Source: Deltaproteobacteria bacterium RBG_16_44_11
GTDB taxonomy: Bacteria; Desulfobacterota; Syntrophia; Syntrophales; Smithellaceae
DNA: 15,178 nucleotides
Assembly: GCA_001797845.1 (NCBI GenBank)
Contig: MGQN01000020.1
Location: 5,618 to 20,795 of the forward strand
Direction of reading: 5' to 3'
In this document: positions 1 to 6,503 of the stretch, piece after piece
Position numbering within the stretch: position 1 is the stretch's first letter
How the letters are laid out: the number at the start of each line of letters is the position of its first letter
Translations under genes and position numbers: made by a program
Notes under the pieces: generated by a model
Seen by the model: only the letters and a program-made list of their open reading frames with translations
What the model was told of the DNA's origin: nothing
Databases searched by the model: none

Positions 1-949
1 TAGCCGCCCAAACGACATTGAAGGCTCTACCCAACACCTTTCCGTCAATTGTCGGGCATTTCTCCACAAGTTCATGACCGAGGTCATTCATCAAAGCCGC
101 CGCGTCCAGTAAAGCTTTCACGCAATCATCGTCAATTTTTTCGCCGGTCAGTGTTTGGCTTATATAAGCGATGCGTAGATGGCCGGGGTTTTTTCCTATT
201 TCCTTAAGGTAAGGACGGGCGGGCTCGGGAGCACAATATGGATCGCCAATCACATAGCCACGGGTCACATCCAGAATAGCCGCACAGTCACGCACCGAAC
301 GGGTCAGAACATGCTCCGCCACCAATCCGCTCATGGCATCTCCGGCATCCGGCGCCAGAGAATTTCTTCCGCGGGTTGGCTTTAGGCCGAATAATCCACA
401 GCACGAAGCCGGGATACGGATGGAGCCGCCGCCGTCATTGCCGTGCGCAGCAGGAACAATACCCGCGGCTACCGCCGCCGCCGAACCGCCGCTGGAGCCT
501 CCTGACGTCCGGTTTAAATCCCAGGGATTGCGGCAGGGCCCCAGCAATTTGGATTCGGTTACAGGAGTTATTCCCAGCTCCGGCGTATTTGTTTTTCCCA
601 AAATGATAAAACCGGCTTTTTTATAGCGGCTCACCAATTCAGAGTCGTGATCGGCGATAAAATCTTTCATATTTTTTGTGCCGAAGGTCATGCGCACGCC
701 TTTGCAGGAGGTAACAAAATCTTTGACTAAAAAAGGCACGCCGGCAAAAGGTGCACCAGATAAAGGCTCGCGAAGCGCTTGGCGCGCTTCATCATACATG
801 GGAGTAACAACAGCATTAAGCTGCGGATTTATTTTTTCTATTTTTTCAATAGTTACTTCTAAAAGTTCTCTTGGTTGAATTTCTTTTTTTCTGATTAATT
901 TTGCCATCCCTGTGGCATCCAATAATGATATTTCTTCGTATCCTTTCAT
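1..949 (-). CDS. Amidase-signature family enzyme (GatA/amidase-like), 3' end off the left edge
   Basis: Amidase-signature hydrolase, which cleaves or transfers amide groups in the cytoplasm. About 316 codons are visible and the frame is still open at position 1; family members are usually 450-500 aa. The Ser-Ser-Lys triad is complete: Lys76 in FLVKDF, cis-Ser152 in GGSSGGS and nucleophile Ser176 in GGGSIRIPA. The 24- and 100-residue spacings match the family. Two in-frame ATGs lie at 955 and 949. The GGAG motif sits about 7 nt before the second and only 1 nt before the first, so 949 was chosen. No gatB or gatC is nearby, so a stand-alone amidase is more likely than the tRNA amidotransferase subunit, though this is not proven. 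Substrate unknown. It diverges from the acyl-CoA ligase at 1157. Confidence 0.9.
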   Translation of the reverse strand, partial: MKGYEEISLLDATGMAKLIRKKEIQPRELLEVTIEKIEKINPQLNAVVTPMYDEARQALREPLSGAPFAGVPFLVKDFVTSCKGVRMTFGTKNMKDFIADHDSELVSRYKKAGFIILGKTNTPELGITPVTESKLLGPCRNPWDLNRTSGGSSGGSAAAVAAGIVPAAHGNDGGGSIRIPASCCGLFGLKPTRGRNSLAPDAGDAMSGLVAEHVLTRSVRDCAAILDVTRGYVIGDPYCAPEPARPYLKEIGKNPGHLRIAYISQTLTGEKIDDDCVKALLDAAALMNDLGHELVEKCPTIDGKVLGRAFNVVWAA

Positions 950-1006
950 CGACATGCTCCTTTTTTGTCTTTCCGCCGGCATTATGGCGAAAAAATTATT
1001 TGATTA

Positions 1007-1035
1007 AATATTTGCCAAATTTAAAGCTATGTCAA
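1007..1035 (-). promoter_or_regulatory. Putative sigma70 promoter for the amidase gene
   Basis: On the minus strand a perfect TTGACA (-35, 1030-1035) is followed after 17 bp by AATATT (-10, 1007-1012; 4 of 6 matches). It sits about 60 bp upstream of the amidase start in an AT-rich divergent spacer. The -35 and the spacing are good but the -10 is weak. Confidence 0.5.
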
Positions 1036-1094
1036 TAATTTAATTAAAAGAGCTCCTGTCGTGTAGATTTAATTGTAAAAAAATAACTTTTTTA

Positions 1095-1120
1095 TTGACT
1101 ACATAATCATTATAATCATT
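1095..1120 (+). promoter_or_regulatory. AT-rich promoter region with a tandem 9-bp repeat before the acyl-CoA ligase
   Basis: ATAATCATT occurs twice back to back (1103-1111 and 1112-1120). A TATAAT lies across the junction (1111-1116), and TTGACT at 1095-1100 is only 10 bp upstream, too close to be its -35. This is the likely promoter zone for the gene at 1157. The repeat could be a regulator site, but no exact promoter pair can be assigned. Confidence 0.35.
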
Positions 1121-1156
1121 TCCTGTCTTTTATATAAAAAACGCCGGGGGTGGAAT

Positions 1157-2875
1157 ATGTATGAGAAAAAACCATGGCTGAAATTTTACGGACAAGTCCC
1201 GCACACGCTGGACTATCCCCGTATTTCCATGTACGAAGCCGTCAAACTATCCGGAGAGCTGCGACCCGATGAGCCAGCCTACGATTTTCTTGGTTACACA
1301 TCTACTTACCGCCGGTTTCTGGAAGAAATAGACCATTGCGCCGACGCGCTGGCTGCCATCGGCCTTAAAAAAGGGGATAAAATCACCATCTCCATGCCGA
1401 CATCCCCGCAGGGCGTAATTTGCTTTTACGCGGCCAATAAACTCGGCGCCATCTCCAGCATGATTCACCCTCTTTCCACAGTAAAAGAAATCGAATTTTA
1501 CCTAAATACGGCTAAGAGCAGTTTTGCCCTGACACTCGACGCGTTTTATGGTAAGTTTAAGGAAGTAAAAGAGAGGACGCCTTTGGAAACGCTTATTCTC
1601 GCCCGAATTCCTGACTACCTGAGCCCTCTTAAGCGCATCGGATTTAATCTAACCGTGGGACGTAAAATCCCGAAAGTCCCGAAGGATCCGATGGTTAAAT
1701 GGTGGAGTGATTTGATGCGCGGCCACTACCCGCAGGCCCCTAAAACTCAAGTAGATACGGATGACCTGGCCGTTATCTTATATAGCGGCGGGACGACAGG
1801 CGTGCCCAAGGGAATTATGCTTTCCAATATGAATTTTATCTCTGAGGGCATGCAAGTATCCGAATGGGGAAAGCTCTCGGATACCGATTCCATCCTGGCC
1901 ATTTTGCCTATTTTCCATGGTTTCGGATTGGGTGTTTGTGTCAATGCCTGTTTTATGGGAGGAGGTAAGACTATTCTTGTGCCGCAATTTACGCCGGAAA
2001 CCGTCGCGCAAATTATCAGCGCGCAGAAGCCTTCCTTTGTTGTCGGGGTTCCCACTCTGTTTGACGCATTGAGCCGTCATCCGAAATTCTGCAAGGCCGA
2101 TCTGAGCTGCCTACGGGGCACTTTCAGCGGCGCGGACACACTGCCCCGGACAGTCAAAGAAAGATTTGAGGAAGTGGTGAAAAAGCAAGGCGGCAACGTT
2201 CAATTGCTGGAAGGATACGGTCTAACCGAAGCGGTTACGGCCATCATGTCGATGCCCATCAACGAATACAGGGAAGGCAGTATTGGGGTGCCCTTCCCGG
2301 ACATGCTGGCAAAAATTGTAAAGCTCGGCACGACTACAGAGGCTCCCTGTGGCCAGGAAGGAGAGATCTGTGTTTCCGGCCCGGCCGTTATGATAGGTTA
2401 TCTCGATCAGCCTGAAGAAACAGCCGATACTTTACGTAAGCATTCTGACGGAAAAATATGGCTGCACACCGGAGACATCGGCACAATGGACAAAGACGGA
2501 TTCTTTTATTTCAAATTGCGGCAGAAGCGGATGATCAAATCCTCGGGCATGAACGTCTATCCTGCCCAAGTGGAAGATATTCTTTACAAACATCCGGATG
2601 TGCAGGAAGCTTGCGTTATCGGTGTTCCCGACGAGGCTCAGATTCAGGTAGTCAAAGGGGTTGTTGTTCTGAAAGATCCTTCTAAAGCCTCTCCCGAGAT
2701 GGAAAAGATACTGATAGATCACTGCCGCGATCATCTGATCAAATGGAGCTGTCCCAGAGAAATAGAATTTCGTGACAGCCTACCTAAAACCCTTGTGGGA
2801 AAAGTCGCTTTCAATGTGCTGGAGCAGGAAGAAATCGCCAAATTAAAAGCCGCCGGAAAATATACCGGAAATTAA
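1157..2875 (+). CDS. AMP-forming acyl-CoA synthetase/ligase (class I adenylate-forming enzyme)
   Basis: Activates a carboxylic acid to its CoA thioester through an acyl-adenylate, using ATP and CoA, in the cytoplasm. At 572 aa it has the full motif set: the A3 phosphate loop YSGGTTGVPKG (209-219), GYGLTE (353-358), WLHTGD (435-440), the hinge and A8 region KLRQKRMIKSSGMNVYPA (453-470), and the C-terminal catalytic Lys549 in PKTLVGKV. A GGGGGTGG tract just upstream of the ATG serves as the ribosome binding site. The sequence is of the FadD/4-coumarate-ligase type, distinct from the FAA1 type at 12660. Chain length or aromatic preference cannot be read from it. It is the first gene before the dehydratase/reductase subunits, so it may supply their CoA-ester substrate. 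A hairpin between it and the next gene could partly separate their transcription. Confidence 0.93.
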   Translation: MYEKKPWLKFYGQVPHTLDYPRISMYEAVKLSGELRPDEPAYDFLGYTSTYRRFLEEIDHCADALAAIGLKKGDKITISMPTSPQGVICFYAANKLGAISSMIHPLSTVKEIEFYLNTAKSSFALTLDAFYGKFKEVKERTPLETLILARIPDYLSPLKRIGFNLTVGRKIPKVPKDPMVKWWSDLMRGHYPQAPKTQVDTDDLAVILYSGGTTGVPKGIMLSNMNFISEGMQVSEWGKLSDTDSILAILPIFHGFGLGVCVNACFMGGGKTILVPQFTPETVAQIISAQKPSFVVGVPTLFDALSRHPKFCKADLSCLRGTFSGADTLPRTVKERFEEVVKKQGGNVQLLEGYGLTEAVTAIMSMPINEYREGSIGVPFPDMLAKIVKLGTTTEAPCGQEGEICVSGPAVMIGYLDQPEETADTLRKHSDGKIWLHTGDIGTMDKDGFFYFKLRQKRMIKSSGMNVYPAQVEDILYKHPDVQEACVIGVPDEAQIQVVKGVVVLKDPSKASPEMEKILIDHCRDHLIKWSCPREIEFRDSLPKTLVGKVAFNVLEQEEIAKLKAAGKYTGN

Positions 2876-2897
2876 AAGAGCATAATTTTGTACATAC

Positions 2898-2919
2898 CCC
2901 GATACGCTGGCGTATCGGG
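2898..2919 (+). terminator. Strong hairpin after the acyl-CoA ligase gene
   Basis: A perfect 9-bp stem, CCCGATACG / CGTATCGGG, with loop CTGG begins 23 nt after the stop codon. No T-run follows (next bases ATTAATTCG), so it is not a classic intrinsic terminator. It could attenuate transcription, stabilise mRNA, or belong to the repeat-rich spacer. Confidence 0.45.
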
Positions 2920-2933
2920 ATTAATTCGACTTA

Positions 2934-3022
2934 CCAATTCCGACGTGTGACCTCTTGTGACCTTCAGGTTATTAGGTTATGCGCTTCGCCCAGCATACGC
3001 CGGGCTTCGCTTTCGAAATTGG
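2934..3022. repeat. 89-bp repeat-rich segment with imperfect terminal inverted repeats
   Basis: The ends are CCAATTCCG (2934-2942) and CGAAATTGG (3014-3022), inverted repeats matching at 8 of 9 positions. Inside are TGTGACCT twice (2946-2953, 2956-2963), AGGTTAT twice 8 bp apart, and GCTTCGC twice (2982-2988, 3004-3010). It ends 24 bp before the next start codon. The form suggests a small non-autonomous repeat (MITE- or REP-like); only one copy is in the window. Confidence 0.4.
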
Positions 3023-3046
3023 AGTCTCCTTAAGGATAAACACAAC

Positions 3047-4168
3047 ATGAAAAAGCTAACTGAATTGAAAAAAGTCGTCTCCAATCCTTACGCCTACGTC
3101 CGCAAATACAAAAAGCAAAGCGGCAAAAAGGTTGTCGGATATTTTTGTTCCTACGCACCCGAAGAATTAATCTGGGCCGCGGGCGCTCTTCCTTTAAGAA
3201 TGTTCGGCACCAGTGAAAACATTCATCTGGCCGATACGCACCTGCAATCGTATTGCTGTTCGCTGGTGCGCGGTATTCTGGAAGAAGCGCTGGCTAATCG
3301 TCTGGATTTCCTCGATGGAGTTGTTTTCCCGCATACATGCGATTCCTTCCAGCGGCTTTCCGATATTTGGCGGCTGAATATCACCGGCCAGTTTCATATT
3401 GACGTTGTCCTGCCGGTGAAGCTCGATACGCCCAGCGCCAAACGATATCTTTATGATGTTTTGGAAAAATTCAGAAAAGATCTGGGAGATGCCCTGGGCG
3501 TAAAAATTACGGACAAGATGCTGGCCAAATCCATCAAAACGTATAATAAAATTCGCCGCCTAATCGCGACGCTCTATGAATTAAGAAGCAAAAATCCGCA
3601 AATTTTAAGCGGCGCCGATTTTCATGCTATCATCAAGGCGGCCATGATAATGGATCGGGATTATTTTCTTGAGGCGCTTTCTGAAATTGTCGGTCAGTTG
3701 AAAAAAGCAAAACCGGCCAAAGCTACGGGTGGCGCGAAAAGACTGGTTATTTCCGGAAGCGTGTGCTCGCATCCGGATATTTACGATATCATCGAAAACT
3801 CGGGAGGCGTTGTCGTTGGGGACGATCTTTGCACCGGCTACCGATATTTCGAAGGTATAATGGATGAAAAAAAACCGCCCCTCAAAGCGATCACCAAAAG
3901 GTATCTGGACCGGATCATCTGCCCCGCCAAGCACTTCCAGCTTAAAGAACGCGGCGAAAACCTCATCCGCACGGTTAAAAAGAGCAAGGCAGACGGAGTC
4001 GTGTTTCTTTTGTTGAAATTTTGCGATCCCCACGCCTTCGATTATCCTTATATAAAGGAAATGCTGGAGGCCAAAAAGATTCCCTGTCTGCTCTTGGATA
4101 TGGAGGCAGAACTTCCTCCGGTAGGACAGTTGCAGACTCGTTTTGAAACATTTGTCCAAATACTATAA
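3047..4168 (+). CDS. 2-hydroxyacyl-CoA dehydratase / benzoyl-CoA reductase family subunit, BcrC/BadD/HgdB type
   Basis: One of two iron-sulfur subunits of an enzyme that uses a low-potential electron to make a ketyl-type radical from a CoA thioester. It is either a 2-hydroxyacyl-CoA dehydratase or a benzoyl-CoA reductase-like enzyme. At 373 aa it is of normal family length. Typical motifs are YFCSYAPEE (32-40), the HTCDSFQRL block around Cys98, and KFCDPHAFDYPYIKEML (324-340). Cys34, Cys98 and Cys326 are the likely [4Fe-4S] ligands (inferred from the family). The ATG at 3047 was chosen because AAGGA lies 10 nt before it and family similarity starts there. An in-frame GTG at 2957 would translate the repeat segment. 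It is 33 nt upstream of its partner subunit. Substrate unknown. Confidence 0.88.
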   Translation: MKKLTELKKVVSNPYAYVRKYKKQSGKKVVGYFCSYAPEELIWAAGALPLRMFGTSENIHLADTHLQSYCCSLVRGILEEALANRLDFLDGVVFPHTCDSFQRLSDIWRLNITGQFHIDVVLPVKLDTPSAKRYLYDVLEKFRKDLGDALGVKITDKMLAKSIKTYNKIRRLIATLYELRSKNPQILSGADFHAIIKAAMIMDRDYFLEALSEIVGQLKKAKPAKATGGAKRLVISGSVCSHPDIYDIIENSGGVVVGDDLCTGYRYFEGIMDEKKPPLKAITKRYLDRIICPAKHFQLKERGENLIRTVKKSKADGVVFLLLKFCDPHAFDYPYIKEMLEAKKIPCLLLDMEAELPPVGQLQTRFETFVQIL

Positions 4169-4201
4169 ACACCAATGAGTAATACACAAGAGGAATAGAA
4201 A

Positions 4202-5482
4202 ATGAAAAAATCAATATCCGACTTTTTGAAAATGGTTTTGATATTCCTGGCCGGGAAATTCAAAAAGTTCACCATGCGTTTTAAGAAATCGAAAACGATG
4301 AAAGATTATATGATGGTTTATTACAGTGATGCCAAATCGGCGCGGCTCACGGGCAGGAAAGTGGCCTGGATAACCAGCGGCGGCCCTGTGGAGCCGCTCA
4401 TCGCGATGAATGTCATTCCCATTTATCCGGAAAACCACGGCGCCATGATCGGCGCCAGCAAAATGGGCGGCTCTCTTTGCGAAAAGGCAGAGGCTATGGG
4501 CTATTCAGCCGATTTATGCTCTTACGCGCGCTCCGATATCTCCTGTGCGACCATCAACGGCGGGCCGATCGGCGGGCTTCCCAAACCCGATATGCTTGTC
4601 TGCTGTAACAATATCTGCGGCACGGTGCTCAAATGGTATGAAGTTCAGGCGCGATATTTCAACGTACCACTTTTTATTCTCGATACACCTTTTTGTCATA
4701 CGGAATATACCAACGAGGCCGCCAAATATGTCCGTGCTCAGTTTGACGAATACATTGTTTTTCTGGAAAAGGTCTGCAAGAAAAAATTCGATTTCGAGCG
4801 CCTCAAAGAAGTCGGGCATCTTTCCCATCAGGGACAGCTCCTGTGGCAGGCAGTGCTCGATACAGCGACAAACAAGCCCTCTCCCATGAGCGCGTTCGAC
4901 GCTTTTTATCATCTGGCGCTGATTGTCACGCTGCGCGGCACGCAGGATGTCATTGATTATTACACACAGCTTGTGGCTTACATGAAAAACCGCATCGCCC
5001 GCGGGATCGGCGCGGTACCCAACGAAAAATACCGTCTGCTGTGGGATAACATTCCTATCTGGCACCGTACAAGATGGCTTTCCGAAAAATTCGCCGCGCA
5101 CAATGCCTGTCTTGTCGCCGATACTTACACTACGGCTTGGTGCGGCGCGCTCAAATACATTGATGAAAACAGATTTCTCGATTCCGCAGCCGAGGCTCAT
5201 GCCCGGATTTATTTGAATATCGGCATAGATGAGATGGCGAAAATGGTTCTTGAGATGATCGATAAATATGATGTGGACGGCTTTGTCCTGCATTCCAATC
5301 GCAGCTGCAAACCTTATTCTTTCGGCCAGCTCGATATTCAAAGAATCGTCGAGAAAGAAAGAGGAATCCCGTGCCTGATGCTGGAGGCGGATATGACAGA
5401 TGAACGAAGCTTTTCCGAAAGCCAGATTTCGACAAGAATAGACGCTTTTATGGAAATCATCAAAGAGAGGAAAAATAAGTAA
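4202..5482 (+). CDS. 2-hydroxyacyl-CoA dehydratase / benzoyl-CoA reductase family subunit, BcrB/BadE/HgdA type
   Basis: The larger partner subunit, 426 aa, expected to form a heterodimer with the product of 3047-4168 and to bind substrate and a [4Fe-4S] cluster. Family marks are SADLCSYARSD (102-112), CCNNICGTVLKWYE (134-147), LDTPFCHTEY (160-169) and the C-terminal HSNRSCKPYSFGQ (364-376). Cys106, Cys139 and Cys369 are candidate ligands. In my judgement the SCKPYSFGQ block looks more like benzoyl-CoA reductase B subunits than glutamate-pathway HgdA. A basic and hydrophobic N-terminal extension of about 30 residues precedes the conserved part (MVLIFLAG at 11-18). The start is supported by AGAGGAA 7 nt before the ATG. 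Substrate cannot be named. Confidence 0.87.
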   Translation: MKKSISDFLKMVLIFLAGKFKKFTMRFKKSKTMKDYMMVYYSDAKSARLTGRKVAWITSGGPVEPLIAMNVIPIYPENHGAMIGASKMGGSLCEKAEAMGYSADLCSYARSDISCATINGGPIGGLPKPDMLVCCNNICGTVLKWYEVQARYFNVPLFILDTPFCHTEYTNEAAKYVRAQFDEYIVFLEKVCKKKFDFERLKEVGHLSHQGQLLWQAVLDTATNKPSPMSAFDAFYHLALIVTLRGTQDVIDYYTQLVAYMKNRIARGIGAVPNEKYRLLWDNIPIWHRTRWLSEKFAAHNACLVADTYTTAWCGALKYIDENRFLDSAAEAHARIYLNIGIDEMAKMVLEMIDKYDVDGFVLHSNRSCKPYSFGQLDIQRIVEKERGIPCLMLEADMTDERSFSESQISTRIDAFMEIIKERKNK

Positions 5483-5543
5483 AATAATGATGTCATTTCT
5501 GCGAAGAGACTTTGTCATAATGTAAGAATGCACCCTCGAAATC

Positions 5544-5664
5544 GTCATACCGGCGCAGGCCGGTATCCAGAACTTACTGAAAATACTGGATTCCCCCGTA
5601 TCAAGTACGGGGCAAGCTCTTCGTCGCGCTTCACTTGCACGGAATGACAAAAATAGTAGTTGCG
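5544..5664. repeat. Dispersed repeat, copy 1 (long form, between reductase subunit and activator)
   Basis: Bounded by GTCAT (5544-5548) and ATGAC (5644-5648). It starts with a perfect hairpin, TACCGGC / GCCGGTA with loop GCAG. The core GGTATCCAG...CTGGATTCC is an imperfect inverted repeat, followed by an inner hairpin CCCCGTA / TACGGGG (loop TCAAG). The segment 5562-5664 is nearly identical to 12553-12629 except for a 26-bp inner insertion. Read in one frame of the minus strand it encodes FWIPACAGMT, a peptide typical of such intergenic repeats in proteobacteria. It lies inside the putative operon, where its hairpins could lower expression of the activator or protect upstream mRNA. Confidence 0.8.
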
Positions 5665-5707
5665 ACACCGTCTCGAAGGCCGGCAGATATAAAGGAAAAA
5701 AGAAATC

Positions 5708-6475
5708 ATGCGTACAGCAGGCATTGATATAGGTTCCATCACCGCGAAGGCGGCGATTGTCGAGAATGGTAAAATCCTCAACACGAAAGTTATTTTCACC
5801 GGATACAACGCCGAAGCCGCGGGCTTGAAAGTTTATGAAGAGGTTCTGAAAGAAAATTCTCTGAGTAAATCTTCCGTTAGAAAAATCGTCTCTACCGGCT
5901 ACGGCAGAAACAGCGTGAAATTTGCCGACAAATCCTTTACAGAAATTATGTGCCACGCCGCCGGTGCGCACCATCTTAATGCACACATTCGCTCCATCAT
6001 AGATATCGGCGGACAGGACAGCAAAGCGATAGTTCTGGATGATCAGGGCAAGGTTAAAAACTTTGTCATGAACGATAAATGCGCCGCAGGAACCGGGCGT
6101 TTTCTGGAAGTCATGGCGCGGGCACTGGAAGTAAACCTTGATGAGTTCGGAGCAATATCGATAAAATCGAAAAATCCCTCCAAAATTAGTTCTTTGTGCA
6201 CAGTGTTTGCGGAATCGGAAGTCATCTCGCTTATCGCCAAGGGAGAAAAGCGCCAGGATATCATCGCCGGAATCCATGAATCCATCGCCGCAAGAGTCTC
6301 TTCGATGTCTGCCCGCCTGGGCATTACTGAACCCATTATGGTCACGGGAGGCGTGGCGCGCAATATCGGCGTCGTCAGAGCGCTGGAAAAAAAGCTGGGC
6401 ATGAAAATAGAAGTTTCGTCTTACGCTCAGGTTACTGGAGCGATCGGCGCGGCATTTCTGGCCGCATCACTTTAA
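5708..6475 (+). CDS. ATP-dependent activator of the dehydratase/reductase (HgdC / BadF-BadG family ATPase)
   Basis: Homodimeric-type 'archerase': ATP hydrolysis drives one electron from a [4Fe-4S] cluster into the partner dehydratase or reductase. At 255 aa it matches the 260-aa Acidaminococcus HgdC. The ASKHA ATPase motifs are GIDIGSITAKAAI (5-17), STGYGR (62-67), DIGGQDSKAI (99-108), NDKCAAGTGRF (122-132), FAESEVISL (167-175) and TGGVARN (213-219). Cys125 and Cys164 are 39 residues apart, the same spacing as the two cysteines that bridge the cluster across the HgdC dimer. A single gene like this is usual for 2-hydroxyacyl-CoA dehydratases, whereas class I benzoyl-CoA reductases usually have two (BcrA and BcrD). 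The AAAGGA site is about 11 nt before the ATG. Pyruvate kinase follows after 25 nt. Confidence 0.92.
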   Translation: MRTAGIDIGSITAKAAIVENGKILNTKVIFTGYNAEAAGLKVYEEVLKENSLSKSSVRKIVSTGYGRNSVKFADKSFTEIMCHAAGAHHLNAHIRSIIDIGGQDSKAIVLDDQGKVKNFVMNDKCAAGTGRFLEVMARALEVNLDEFGAISIKSKNPSKISSLCTVFAESEVISLIAKGEKRQDIIAGIHESIAARVSSMSARLGITEPIMVTGGVARNIGVVRALEKKLGMKIEVSSYAQVTGAIGAAFLAASL

Positions 6476-6485
6476 TTTATTGAAT

Positions 6486-6503
6486 AGGAGCAAAGAAAAT
6501 TTG
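6486..6503 (+). promoter_or_regulatory. Ribosome binding site that fixes the pyruvate kinase start at TTG 6501
   Basis: AGGAG (6486-6490) lies 10 nt before the in-frame TTG at 6501. Another in-frame TTG at 6480 lies upstream of this site, so it has no ribosome binding site of its own here. No in-frame ATG occurs before the conserved N-terminus. Confidence 0.7.

Noticed and set aside
2957..3046. GTG start adding 30 residues to the BcrC/HgdB-type subunit
   Set aside because: The extra residues translate the repeat-rich segment; a ribosome binding site and the family N-terminus support ATG 3047.
4514..6277. Minus-strand open frame of 587 codons opposite the large subunit and activator
   Set aside because: It lies antisense to two genes with clear family motifs and reads through the repeat (FWIPACAGMT). 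It has no recognisable domain and no ribosome binding site; open antisense frames are common in such codon usage.
6480..6500. TTG at 6480 as pyruvate kinase start
   Set aside because: The Shine-Dalgarno AGGAG lies downstream of it and serves TTG 6501.
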